NCBI GenBank assembly: GCA_963744875.1
Contig: CAVUVQ010000010.1
Coordinates: 558,001 to 622,000, forward strand
DNA length: 64,000 nt
DNA from: JACDAE01 sp963744875
Lineage (GTDB): Bacteria; Chloroflexota; Ktedonobacteria; Ktedonobacterales; Ktedonobacteraceae
Direction: 5' to 3'
Below, piece by piece: positions 53,444-63,300 of this stretch. Position 1 is the first letter of the stretch. Each line of letters starts with the position of its first letter. The notes under the pieces are model-generated. The model ran no database searches and was not told the origin of the DNA. It saw nothing but the letters and a program-made list of their open reading frames with translations. A program made the position numbers and the translations under genes.

Positions 53444-55762
53444 TCATTTATTTACTTTGCGAATCTCTAATGGCCATCCATCCTGACTACTAAAAAATTT
53501 TATTACTGTGGAATGCGACAAAATTTCGTTCATAAGCTTTAAATGTGACTCCTTAACGTCATGAAGCATTTGAGGCGTGACTATTATGTAATCAGCATAC
53601 CGCCAGTTACTGTGAAAAACACCAACGCTAATTGCAGGATCAAGATCAATTTTCCAATACCAATAAATATTTTTGTATGAAAGGGGTGGCTTCCCTGTGT
53701 CGCGTAGGTCAGTCCACATATAATCATCAATAATAATGGTACTATTTGGAGATATATGTTCCTTGACCCATTCAATAGTTTCATTCTGCGCATCAGCTTG
53801 CGTACCAGTCCAAAGTTGGGCAACATGAAAGCCGGGATACAAATTGGGGTTTGTATAGCTCATAAATATGCCACTACATAAGCATAGAGCTATAGTTACA
53901 AGTGGAATAGTTCTGCTGAGTACTTTATTACTATGTAGAAATTTACGAGCAGATTTTTCTAGCTTATCTGCTCCTACTCCCACAATGAGGCCTATATTGA
54001 GTGCAAGAAGTGGTAGCAACGGTACAAGATAAAAACCAATTACTTCACCCCCTCTTCCCAAAAACATGTAGAGAGATATCGTGAGGAGACCTATTATACC
54101 AGTAAGTCGGTTCCATCTTATAATTATTACTGACACTATGGCACAAAAACTACCGCCAGCCACCAACAGTGGGTCATCTTGTACCCACATTTGTAGATAG
54201 CCCCAAATTGCGCTGCGTAGATCGAAAAATCCACCATCTTTTCCTCGTGATGCTTGATATTGCAAAGTGCCAAGAAGACTTACATGCGGTGCTGTACCAC
54301 CTAAGAAAGTACCAGAAGGAAAGAGTTCATTCTTTAGTGTTGCCATAAGCAGATACAACGAAATCACTGATATAACGATTGCCAACCAACCGATGATAGC
54401 AAAAAAACGATGCGATTTGCCTGCACGAAAGAACACTAGATATGCCAGGGCCGGAATGAGAAAGATGGTTAACTCTTTCGAGAGTATAGATAATCCAAGT
54501 GCTACTGCGCTCAGCCAGACTCGTTTAAGGTAAAGTCTATCAGAAAGCAAGAGCAGAATACTGAGCAACATCCAAAACGTCGTAATATTATCTAGCAGCA
54601 CTCTACGATGAAAGAAAATACCATACGCAGAGAGTGCAAAAAGCAGCGACGCAATAACAGCAGCAGTTACACTACCGGAAGATTTACGTGCAATTAAGTA
54701 GAGCATGAATGTTGATGCTACTTGAAAAAGCAGCATGAGAACGCGTCCAGAGTTGTTAACGAAACCGAAAAGTATGAAATCCTCCTGTAATAATGGTCCA
54801 AGCTGCAATCTGTAGCCAACCACCTGGAGCATGATCGTACCAATACGTGTAAGGTGCGAGTTTCCCTCATGAACCACTGTCCAGGCTTGTGACATATAAG
54901 TTCCTTCATCATTTTCAAAATAAGGAAAGTGAAACATGTTGATACCATGAGCTAAACCAGCAATCAGTAAAACAGCAATAATGAGGAGTGTTTCCCATCT
55001 GAATAGGGGATTAGCCCGCGGCGGCGTTGCAACTTTAGCAGTTAAACCATCATCTGCAAAAGTCTGAGGTAGTATTGCAGATACTGTACGTTGTATTCTG
55101 TCCTGAGCAGTAAGAACCACTCCTGGTAATTGAGCAAAACCAGAAGGTGTTACTGGAACAAATTGCTTTGAATCGGTAACAGGTTCTGACTTTTTAAAGA
55201 GCATGGGCAGAGGTGTTATTGGATTCTGGTGTCCTTCTTCCACTATCCCATCATCATATGATATTGTCTGAGGTAATAGGGTAGATTCTGGCGTACTTGC
55301 TGTTAGTAAAAGGTATAGACAATCTGTCGGTGGTTGTACATTCTCCTCAAAATATATTTCACGTCCTGTACCAATAAGTAATTGCTGCAATGCTTCCACT
55401 GTTTCCTGCTTTACCCAGGTTGCCAATTGCTTTTGACTAATAAGACCAAGCTGCATTAATATTGTTGCTACTTGTGTGTCACTATATTGGCTGAACTCCT
55501 GTGCTTGGCTAATCATTTTCCCCATATTGGTCGGTACTTTTTGTAAATCATTAACCGAAATCATATCTGCATGTACAAGTCGCCGCACAAGTGGTTCACA
55601 TGGACGAGCTGATATGATAGTCACTACTTGTCCTTGATATAGATATATCTCTTCTCGTATATTATCCTTATTGATAACTATCACACCGGTTTTTTGACCA
55701 TTTTCAATTCGCTGCAAAACCTCTGATAGCTGTTGTTGATTTAATGTTCCCAGATGAATCAT
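53444..55762 (-). CDS. DUF4388 (PATAN)-like domain fused to a GT39/ArnT-type membrane glycosyltransferase
   Basis: 772 residues. Residues 1-~160 match the DUF4388/PATAN pattern (LSEVLQRIENGQKTGVIVI, IYLYQGQVVTI, LGLISQKQLATWVKQET, IYFEE), a sensory or adaptor module of gliding and signalling proteins. A ~90-residue linker leads to ~11 membrane helices and the extracytoplasmic acid motif YFENDEGTYMSQAW typical of PMT/ArnT transferases. The C-terminal ~120 residues are a soluble outside domain (DDYMWTDLRD). It would transfer sugar from polyprenyl phosphate, the product of the adjacent gene. GGGAGG upstream; its stop overlaps the ATG at 53447. Confidence 0.78.
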   Translation of the reverse strand: MIHLGTLNQQQLSEVLQRIENGQKTGVIVINKDNIREEIYLYQGQVVTIISARPCEPLVRRLVHADMISVNDLQKVPTNMGKMISQAQEFSQYSDTQVATILMQLGLISQKQLATWVKQETVEALQQLLIGTGREIYFEENVQPPTDCLYLLLTASTPESTLLPQTISYDDGIVEEGHQNPITPLPMLFKKSEPVTDSKQFVPVTPSGFAQLPGVVLTAQDRIQRTVSAILPQTFADDGLTAKVATPPRANPLFRWETLLIIAVLLIAGLAHGINMFHFPYFENDEGTYMSQAWTVVHEGNSHLTRIGTIMLQVVGYRLQLGPLLQEDFILFGFVNNSGRVLMLLFQVASTFMLYLIARKSSGSVTAAVIASLLFALSAYGIFFHRRVLLDNITTFWMLLSILLLLSDRLYLKRVWLSAVALGLSILSKELTIFLIPALAYLVFFRAGKSHRFFAIIGWLAIVISVISLYLLMATLKNELFPSGTFLGGTAPHVSLLGTLQYQASRGKDGGFFDLRSAIWGYLQMWVQDDPLLVAGGSFCAIVSVIIIRWNRLTGIIGLLTISLYMFLGRGGEVIGFYLVPLLPLLALNIGLIVGVGADKLEKSARKFLHSNKVLSRTIPLVTIALCLCSGIFMSYTNPNLYPGFHVAQLWTGTQADAQNETIEWVKEHISPNSTIIIDDYMWTDLRDTGKPPLSYKNIYWYWKIDLDPAISVGVFHSNWRYADYIIVTPQMLHDVKESHLKLMNEILSHSTVIKFFSSQDGWPLEIRKVNK

Positions 55763-55897
55763 CGGATACCTCCCAATTACTAACGACTCTGTACAAGTGG
55801 TACTGTAGCAATTTGTGCATTTTCTGCTACTCCACTACCAGGCACTCGATGCGCTCCCACATGGTCTGTCTTTTCCCAATTATTTTGTTTACGCAAC

Positions 55898-57085
55898 TCA
55901 CCGATAAACTCCACGTAGAGAGCTGATCGATAACAGGCACTGATACGGCAAAAATGTGACAATCATTCCTAACACACTGAATAGAGAAATTTTAAGCTTA
56001 TACTCTTTCGCAAAAATAAATGCACCTATCACATTAACAACACATTGAAGCAAAAGCGCATAAAGTGGCATGAAAGCTATCATAGCTACCAGAGCAGACA
56101 CTTTCAAGAACAACATTTCTACAATATTTAGAGGTAACATCAGCATAAGGAGTGCCTGAACATAAGGAAACGATAATGTATAGAGGGCGAGCAGGCGCTG
56201 ACGGAACTTTGGAAGAGCAAGCCATGTTCCCTTCCATAACACTTGCAAAAAGCCTTGCTGCCATCTGGTACGTTGTTTGACAAATGCACGAATAGAATCT
56301 GGAGTCTCTTCACGAGTAACATGTCGAGCATCATAAATGACACGAATAGGTTCTCTAAGCACGCTCAATCTCAGGCCAATCTCAGCATCTTCTGTTAAAC
56401 ATTGCTCATCCCAACCACCAATACGTGTGAGTAGATCTCTAAGAATAAAGATGGTATTACCACCTAATGGAATCATTCCTACCTTAGCATGAAAATGGAG
56501 CCGACTTTTGAACCAGAAGAAATATTCCAGGCAATTATGAATTCCGAACCAATGGTCACTGAAGTTCATTAACTGAACTCCCGCTTGCACGATACCAACC
56601 CCCTCCTTGATCATTACGGTATTGATCATATTGAATATATTAGGATCAATATCATCTTCCGCATCAAAGATAGTTACAACCTGGTTGGATGAGCACTGCA
56701 GTCCTACATTTAGTCCATGTGGTTTATTAATAGGTTGTGTGAAGAACGTTTCCAACCGTACATGAGGTGATCTAATATCATTAATGGCACGCCTGGCTTC
56801 AGCAATTGTCCCTTCGTCATTCATATAACAAATCACCACAATTTCCAGTAGATCAGATGGATATCTTGCGGACCAGACCTTTTTGATTGTCTCGTAGATT
56901 ACTGCTTCCTCATGCCGTGCAGGCAACAACACAGTAAAAGAGAAGCGTGGCTTCAGATATGAGCGAGGAGCCTGGCTAGATAATAGCCTTTCGGGATGCT
57001 CCCATGAGTAAAGCATCAAGTGAAGCGAAAACATCCCCTGTGCAAAAAGAGCAACTGAAACGGAACACACTAAAAAAGTTATCAC
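55898..57085 (-). CDS. Processive family-2 glycosyltransferase, membrane-bound
   Basis: 395 residues. GT2 core: FTVLLPARHEEAVIYETI, FDAEDDIDPNIFN (D-x-D region), CLTEDAEIGLRL and QRTRWQQGFLQ (Q-x-x-R-W), the signature of cellulose/hyaluronan-synthase-like polymerases, followed by four hydrophobic segments. An N-terminal hydrophobic helix precedes the core. GTG start with GAGG. Likely polymerises an exopolysaccharide. First gene of the minus-strand block, 136 bases before the DUF4388-GT39 gene. Confidence 0.85.
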   Translation of the reverse strand: MITFLVCSVSVALFAQGMFSLHLMLYSWEHPERLLSSQAPRSYLKPRFSFTVLLPARHEEAVIYETIKKVWSARYPSDLLEIVVICYMNDEGTIAEARRAINDIRSPHVRLETFFTQPINKPHGLNVGLQCSSNQVVTIFDAEDDIDPNIFNMINTVMIKEGVGIVQAGVQLMNFSDHWFGIHNCLEYFFWFKSRLHFHAKVGMIPLGGNTIFILRDLLTRIGGWDEQCLTEDAEIGLRLSVLREPIRVIYDARHVTREETPDSIRAFVKQRTRWQQGFLQVLWKGTWLALPKFRQRLLALYTLSFPYVQALLMLMLPLNIVEMLFLKVSALVAMIAFMPLYALLLQCVVNVIGAFIFAKEYKLKISLFSVLGMIVTFLPYQCLLSISSLRGVYR

Positions 57086-57922
57086 GTTTATATCCTCACT
57101 AATCTATAACAAACATACGGCAGATAGCAGTAATCAATACGCTCATCTACTTCAGTTAAGAAAACCGCAAAATAAAAACAACTCGCTGTGCTAGTATCCG
57201 CTGCAGTGCGAATTGTTTTTTTATGATAGTGGAGAAACACCCCAATGTGCCCTCAAACCTCAATCCAGGGTAATGAAATCTTTTGGGTATACAATTTGTA
57301 AAAATATATTCTTTCAGTGCTACATATTTTTACATATCTGTTGTCACTAGTATAAATGCGTAGTATTAACTTAGTATAGTGAAATGGTTACGGTACAGTT
57401 ACGTAAAAACGCATCGCGTCATAATTCCTTAACCTGCAATCCCATCATCATGGGACGCTTCTTTATAGTGTGGAGGATCTCAGCTTTTCTAGCAAGCATG
57501 CAGCTATTCCCATGTGGAGAGGTTATACTTGCTTCGTCTTTCCAGTCGCATTTTATTCTGTAGTTACCTTGCCTGATTCATTTTCCCGATTTCATCTTAT
57601 GTAACCGGAGTGGATCTTGAGAGCGAATAGGAGCCAGTTCGCGTGCTCGTAGCAGGTTTTGTTGTAGTTGTGTCAAACGTGTTACCTCTTCTACCCAGTA
57701 TTTCCCAAAATTTGATATATTTACTTTGCCATTATAGCTAAATATTTCTCTTCATGGAAGAAAGTAGGAATTTGTGGTGGATGATTTACGTTATGCATCT
57801 CTTTACCTTGTTTTGCAACAGCCCTAAGATCTTCGAGTACTTTTACTTGAAAATATTATGCATTTTTGGTTATAATGATACATAAAGATATGATGTAATA
57901 TTGTAGTAAAACGAGGTGCGGA
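57086..57922. promoter_or_regulatory. 837-base divergent intergenic region with promoter of the kinase gene
   Basis: No gene seen on either strand. TTGAAA (57848-57853), 17-bp spacer and TATAAT (57871-57876) make the best consensus promoter in the window, 47 bases before the kinase ATG. A 6-bp hairpin TCCCAT/ATGGGA lies near 57441-57456. The rest is AT-rich and may hold regulator sites for both operons. Confidence 0.6.
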
Positions 57923-58831
57923 ATGCAAGACACTCACTCAACCCTCAAGATCGGGACGATAATACGACGACGTTACGAGGTAGAGGATGTGCCCGGCAAG
58001 AAGAGTTTTGGCACCATTTATCTGATACGAGATCGGCGCGGCGATCACAAGCTTTTTGTACTTAAAGAAGTGACGAAGCCAGATTGGAAAGAGCGCATTC
58101 AATTTATCATTAACTCTATGGCTTTTACGGAGCTTGATCATCCGGCCCTCCCCCATGTATATAAAGTATTCAATGTTCATAAATTCAACAGGGCCTTCAT
58201 GCTCATGGAGTATATCGAGGGGCCAAATCTGGAGACATTGCGACTGACGCAAGCGGGACAGCGTTTCTCGCCGCTTCAAGTCATGTCCTCTATTGTACCT
58301 GTGGTGGAAGCACTTACATATTTGCATAGCCAGGATCGTCCCATTATCCATGGGGACATCAAACCGTCCAATATCATTATACGCAAGGAAGGTGGTAGAG
58401 CTGTTCTAGTAGGTTTTGGCCTTGTGAAAAAGGTGGAGACAGATAAGACAGTTACATTTGATCGCTATCGTGCACCTGGTTATAAAGCCCCTGAACAATA
58501 CGGTGGAGTTACTGATTGCCGTGTTGATATTTATGCTCTTGGGGCGGTTCTTTACACGCTCTTGACTGGGCGTGCTCCTGCTGGCGTCCTTTATCGGGTG
58601 AGGCATCAAGTTGAAAAGAAGCCAGATCCTCTTTTTTTAATAAATCAGATAGCACCGGATATTCCAGTGGAAATGGCTAATGTCATCCATCGCGCTATGT
58701 CCATGGACAAAAACAGTCGTTATGCTACGGTGGAGCAGTTCTGGAACGCGCTATGGCAGACATCAACCATTGCCCCAACCGTCCAACCGACTCCTATGCA
58801 GGTGGAACAAACAGAGGTTGAAAAAAGGTAA
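57923..58831 (+). CDS. Serine/threonine kinase-like protein with altered catalytic motifs
   Basis: 302 residues of kinase fold: Lys48 (FVLKEV), LMEYIEGPNLETL, HGD at 143-145 followed by IKPSNI, GFG at 164-166 replacing DFG, APEQYGG, DIYALGAVLYTLLTGRAP. HGD is tolerated in some kinases, but loss of the DFG aspartate usually cripples Mg binding, so this may be a pseudokinase or weakly active. The glycine loop is also irregular (PGKKSFGTIY). A short Pro/Thr tail follows, with no membrane helix. Upstream of the adenylation-flippase gene; possibly regulates polysaccharide export. Confidence 0.8.
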   Translation: MQDTHSTLKIGTIIRRRYEVEDVPGKKSFGTIYLIRDRRGDHKLFVLKEVTKPDWKERIQFIINSMAFTELDHPALPHVYKVFNVHKFNRAFMLMEYIEGPNLETLRLTQAGQRFSPLQVMSSIVPVVEALTYLHSQDRPIIHGDIKPSNIIIRKEGGRAVLVGFGLVKKVETDKTVTFDRYRAPGYKAPEQYGGVTDCRVDIYALGAVLYTLLTGRAPAGVLYRVRHQVEKKPDPLFLINQIAPDIPVEMANVIHRAMSMDKNSRYATVEQFWNALWQTSTIAPTVQPTPMQVEQTEVEKR

Positions 58832-59107
58832 AGAGGCGAATGCAGCGAGTGGCTGTTTTGGGGGATGTTTGCATGACAAAGTCATGCGTGTGATATTATA
58901 CGCATGAGTGATGGGTTTTGGGGGCACGTCGAAGTGTTTCTCCACGAGAGATTGCTGGTTGAACAGTAGAGGTTCGGGACCAGTGTATGCAGAAGCAGAT
59001 CATATGTTGTTCAAGCATATTTCTTGTCATCTGTTCATTTCAATACAATAGCAAAATCTACTAAGTACTTATGTTCAAAGGGTTTGAGAACCAGGGAATA
59101 AGGATGC

Positions 59108-59257
59108 ATGAACAAAATAGATGAGGACAAATCCATTGATTTTTCTCTTGCCGAAAAAGATACACTACTATCGCGATGTTTTGCTGGGCCACTAAAGCTT
59201 GAGGTACCTACGGTGGGGCGCACACCAAAAGGATGCGTCTGGAACGGATGCCTTTGA
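59108..59257 (+). CDS. Possible 49-residue upstream peptide overlapping the fusion gene start
   Basis: ATG with AAGGA close upstream; encodes MNKIDEDKSIDFSLAEKD and onward, ending in a TGA that overlaps the start region of the next gene. May be a leader for translational coupling, since the downstream gene lacks a clear ribosome-binding site, or chance. Confidence 0.25.
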   Translation: MNKIDEDKSIDFSLAEKDTLLSRCFAGPLKLEVPTVGRTPKGCVWNGCL

Positions 59258-61863
59258 GCGGGACAACCTCCGCAATCATAAGTGCAATCAGAAAGATACG
59301 TGTGGAGTGCCTGCATGAGTACTTTGAGCAGACATGTGATCGACGACCATCCAAGATCGCCGTTATCAGTGGGTCATCGCGGCTCACTTACGAAGAGCTC
59401 GACCGTCAAGCCAACTGTCTTGCGCATTTCTTCCTCTCACAAGGTGTTAGAAGGGGCAATCCGATTGGGATTCTTTTAGAGCGCTCGCTCGATACTTATA
59501 TTACATTACTTGGAGTGCTCAAAGCTGGTGGCGCTTTCGTCCCGCTTGATCCATCGTTTTCTGCGGAACAGATAGCTTTTATCACAGAAGATGCCGGTCT
59601 ACATGGTCTCGTGACGACCTCCGCGTTTCGTGAGAAAACAGGCATTCTATCGTGCCCTATACTCGAACTCGATCGGGCACATGAAATACTCTCCATCCAG
59701 GAAGAGACACGCCCTCAGATCTATATTGATCCTACCTCTCTATGCTATATCATCTATATGATAAACGCCTCTGATCGGCCAAAGGGAGTTGCTATCACGC
59801 ATGCCAATATTGTCAATTTTCTGCAAGTAGCCACACCGAACTACTATGTGACACGTAATGACCGGGTCTACCAGGGCATGTCAATCACTCTGGACTCCTC
59901 CATTACAGAGATCTGGCCTGCATGGATCGCTGGAGCAACCTTGATCGCTGGTCCTACCGGACGCCTGGGCTTCGGTCATGAACTCACCAATTTTCTCATC
60001 GAGCACAAAATCACAGTGCTCTTTTGCACACCAGCCCTACTAGACACAATCGATAGAGATGTACCTTCTCTGCGTTCCCTCTTCATCGTCGGAGGCGCAT
60101 GCCCTAACCATCTGGTTAGTCGCTGGTCACGCTCCAGACGACGTATACTTAATACTTATGGTTTTCCTGAAACGACGGCGATGGCTACCTACAGTGAATT
60201 ATTTCCCAATCGTCCGCCCACCATAGGCTCTCCACTGCCAACGTATCATATCTACCTTCTGGACAATCAGCTTCGCCCCGTCAAGGATGGTAAGATTGGA
60301 GAGATTTGCATTGGAGGTCCAGGCGTCATTACTGGCTATCTCAATCGTCCGGATCTCACGCAGGAGCGCTTCATACCAAATCCGGTCTTGCAAGATCGAG
60401 AACTGGTGCCCCGCCTCTATCGGACGGGTGATTTTGGTCGCACCACGGCTGCTGGAGAGATCGAGTATCTGGGGCCAATCGATGGCGAGGTGAAAGTTCG
60501 CGTTTATCGCATCGAACCTGACGAGATTGAGCAGGTAGCACCTCAGGAAGCTAAAACATCCAGGGTTGGGATACTCAAGCAGCTAAACTTTAAAAATCTC
60601 TATAACCAGATTATGACTGACCCTCTTTATAGGAATTCTATCTTTAACATGGCAAGCACCTTCATTTTAGGTGGATTAGGCTTTGTCTTCTGGATCATCA
60701 TAGCTCGACTATACAAACCGGAAAATGTAGGTATTGCTACGACTCTCATCTCTATCATGACATTATTAAGCGGCTTTACCATTCTAGGATTCAATGTAAG
60801 TTTAAACCGATATCTTCCCAAATCCACCCATAAAAACGAGTTAATTAACTCTTCTTTTATCATCACAGCTTTTACCACAATTTTAGCCTCTACCATATTT
60901 TTGTCAGGGTTGCAGATATTTTCGCCACAATTATTATTCCTGCGTTCAAATTTCTTCTATATCATCTCGTTTACCATCTTTGTCATTTTTTGTACCTGGA
61001 ATAGTCTTGCTGAAAGTATTTCTATGGCTTTTAGAGCGGCCAGTAATATACTTATCAAAAATATTATCATTAGTTTATTGAAGCTTGTGCTTCCTTTTGC
61101 GCTTATCACTTTTGGTGCCTACGGAATTTTCGCATCTACAGCTTTAGCGCTCACTTTTGGTGTACTTTTTAGCCTTATTATACTTATTATCAGGTTTAAA
61201 ATTAAACTATCGCTTTCAGTTAATATTCTCTTACTCAAAGAAACGGCTGCATATTCTTTTGCCAATTTCATCACTGATTTCACTTTCTACACTCCTTCAC
61301 TTGTATTGCCGGTCGTTATATTAAATACCCTATCAGCTAAATATGCTGCGTACTATTATGTTGCTTCGATGATTCAAAGCCTTCTGCTTATTATTCCTTT
61401 AGCTGCTTCCCAGGCACTATTGACAGAAGGTTCATACGACGAACATGATCTAAGAAAGCATGTCAAAAAAGCGCTTGCAACGATCTTAATCATTCTTCTT
61501 CCGGCAACAGCTGTCATCGTTTTTGGTGGTAATATATTATTGCAAGTTTTCGGCAAAAGTTATGCCAGTGAGGCATTTCAATTTCTGCGACTCTATAGCT
61601 TATCTACAATTTTCACATCACTTCTCCTGATTTCTAATGCTATTATGAATGTAAAACATCAGATAAAATCTCTGGTTTTGTTGAATGTAGTGGCAGCCGT
61701 TGTAACTTTATGGTTCTCGTACGCTTTTATCTCTGATAAGCTAGTTGGCATAGGATGGGGATGGATACTAGGACAGGCTATTGCAGGAGCACTATCTTTA
61801 TTCTTTATCATCCGTAACTTATACTTACTTAAGGAGATAAGGACTGAAAGAAAGATGGTATAA
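59233..61863 (+). CDS. Degenerate NRPS adenylation domain fused to a Wzx-type polysaccharide flippase
   Basis: 876 residues. Residues ~24-434 are an AMP-binding/adenylation fold: SRLTYEELDRQANCLA, LKAGGAFVPLDPSFS, VAITHANIVNF, ITGYLNRPDLTQERF, YRTGD at 396-400, GEVKVRVYRIEPDEIE. The phosphate loop (normally TSGSTGKPKG) reads MINASDRPKG (~176-185), and YGPTE reads YGFPETT; the C-terminal catalytic Lys region is absent. Residues ~455-876 have ~12-14 membrane helices of the MOP/Wzx superfamily (FNMASTFILGGLGFVFWIIIA, PENVGIATTL). One open frame joins both. Start unclear: ATG 59233 or 59248, no good ribosome-binding site. Inferred: lipid-linked glycan export with a substrate- or partner-sensing N-domain. 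Confidence 0.82.
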   Translation: MRLERMPLSGTTSAIISAIRKIRVECLHEYFEQTCDRRPSKIAVISGSSRLTYEELDRQANCLAHFFLSQGVRRGNPIGILLERSLDTYITLLGVLKAGGAFVPLDPSFSAEQIAFITEDAGLHGLVTTSAFREKTGILSCPILELDRAHEILSIQEETRPQIYIDPTSLCYIIYMINASDRPKGVAITHANIVNFLQVATPNYYVTRNDRVYQGMSITLDSSITEIWPAWIAGATLIAGPTGRLGFGHELTNFLIEHKITVLFCTPALLDTIDRDVPSLRSLFIVGGACPNHLVSRWSRSRRRILNTYGFPETTAMATYSELFPNRPPTIGSPLPTYHIYLLDNQLRPVKDGKIGEICIGGPGVITGYLNRPDLTQERFIPNPVLQDRELVPRLYRTGDFGRTTAAGEIEYLGPIDGEVKVRVYRIEPDEIEQVAPQEAKTSRVGILKQLNFKNLYNQIMTDPLYRNSIFNMASTFILGGLGFVFWIIIARLYKPENVGIATTLISIMTLLSGFTILGFNVSLNRYLPKSTHKNELINSSFIITAFTTILASTIFLSGLQIFSPQLLFLRSNFFYIISFTIFVIFCTWNSLAESISMAFRAASNILIKNIIISLLKLVLPFALITFGAYGIFASTALALTFGVLFSLIILIIRFKIKLSLSVNILLLKETAAYSFANFITDFTFYTPSLVLPVVILNTLSAKYAAYYYVASMIQSLLLIIPLAASQALLTEGSYDEHDLRKHVKKALATILIILLPATAVIVFGGNILLQVFGKSYASEAFQFLRLYSLSTIFTSLLLISNAIMNVKHQIKSLVLLNVVAAVVTLWFSYAFISDKLVGIGWGWILGQAIAGALSLFFIIRNLYLLKEIRTERKMV

Positions 61864-61908
61864 GTATGTTAAAAAAGCCCACACAAAAAAAATAAAAGAA
61901 GCGTATTT

Positions 61909-63294
61909 TTGATCGGGCTAACTGGTCTCTTCATTGTTGCTTGCCTGGCAATATGTATTTTCTCTCCCTCTATGAACCTGGTCTTGAATATATTTCCCTC
62001 CTTGTCCGCCAGTGCGAAGCCTCAGTCGGCATTCTATGGAGAGAATATTGATATGAGTCAGATCCTACCGGCTTCGCAAAACTATATTGTTAACAATAAA
62101 GGTCAGGATCTCATTGATATTGCGGCAAATCTCGGGATTAATCTGGTACGGATAACAAACATACAACGCAGCTTTAATAACGGTGAAGATGCTATCTATA
62201 CAAAAGAGCAGTGGGATCAGGTACTTGGCAAGATGCAGAGCAAAGGCATTAAAGCAATCATCCTGATAGAAACTGCGGGCAACAACGGGGATTACTATGC
62301 GCAAGATATACGACCGATATATCTAAATTTAGTACAAAGATATATTGACAGTGGAGTTTTTTCTAATCCCGATGTATACGCGGTGGACATTAAGAATGAG
62401 CCGGTATTAACAGATGCTAATCTTAGAATGCTTCAGGCTGCCCATACGATGATCAAGGCAAAGTATCCAGATCTTAAACAAACGATAGGGGCGTGGGCGA
62501 CTCCGGAGCAATCCAAAGATCCTTATAATCCTAGTTATTACAATTGGTTAGATTTCGCTGCCGGTAAAAAAATAGATACTATCGTTGATTTTTATTGTGT
62601 TCACATGTATGGACTCGCTATCAATAATTTTGGGGTTAGCTTAAATCCTGATCTGAAAACAAAAGTATATTTATCCCAGGTCGAGCATGGATTACAGACC
62701 ACAAAGCCAATACTTATTGAGGAGTTTGGAGAAGCAAATGGCGATGCGGTGAGCGACCAGGATACCATCGGTAGCCCGCAATTACAAGCAAACGTTTATC
62801 AAGGTGTTTATCAAGCCTTAAAAGAAATGCATAACAACCAGATCATTGGGTCGGTTGCTTTTGATTTCTATACGCGCAATCAACTTCCCGATGCCTGGGC
62901 TATCGTTAAAAATAATGGCAATTATCTCTTCCCGGCAGCATATGTCCTGCAAGAATATGCTTCAGGAAAAAATAATCCTTCTCTCCAGGCAAAAACAGTT
63001 GTTACTTCACAAAGTTACCTGGTGCAAAATGCCGATAATCACGCGCAAAAAAACCTGCATATATCTGATAGGATTGGTCTTAAGCTTCAGCTAGATACCA
63101 GCAAAAACTATACCCTTTCTCTGAGCGAAAAGGGTATAGTGCAACCAGTAGATTTGTTCCATTATTATCTTGTTTCCGATGCGTATTATGCTGTATATCA
63201 GGCTGTTAATAAGGGAAGCGTTCAAATCACCATATGTTCGGCGGGCAATAGTTGCACTTCCCCTATATACACGCTAACGATTACTGTACAATAG
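61909..63294 (+). CDS. GH5-like secreted/anchored glycosidase, probable start at 61866 via frameshift
   Basis: 461 residues from the in-frame TTG. The likely true start is ATG 61866: if one A is removed from the run of eight at 61885-61892 the frame becomes MLKKPTQKNKRSVFLIGLTG, a good basic signal anchor. The barrel has INLVRITNIQRSF, the acid/base in DIKNEPVL (~164) and the nucleophile in ILIEEFGEANG (~272), typical of GH5/clan A. A C-terminal beta domain follows. It starts three bases after the flippase fusion's stop, so co-expression is expected; it may trim the exported polymer. Confidence 0.75.
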   Translation: MIGLTGLFIVACLAICIFSPSMNLVLNIFPSLSASAKPQSAFYGENIDMSQILPASQNYIVNNKGQDLIDIAANLGINLVRITNIQRSFNNGEDAIYTKEQWDQVLGKMQSKGIKAIILIETAGNNGDYYAQDIRPIYLNLVQRYIDSGVFSNPDVYAVDIKNEPVLTDANLRMLQAAHTMIKAKYPDLKQTIGAWATPEQSKDPYNPSYYNWLDFAAGKKIDTIVDFYCVHMYGLAINNFGVSLNPDLKTKVYLSQVEHGLQTTKPILIEEFGEANGDAVSDQDTIGSPQLQANVYQGVYQALKEMHNNQIIGSVAFDFYTRNQLPDAWAIVKNNGNYLFPAAYVLQEYASGKNNPSLQAKTVVTSQSYLVQNADNHAQKNLHISDRIGLKLQLDTSKNYTLSLSEKGIVQPVDLFHYYLVSDAYYAVYQAVNKGSVQITICSAGNSCTSPIYTLTITVQ

Positions 63295-63300
63295 AAGAAA

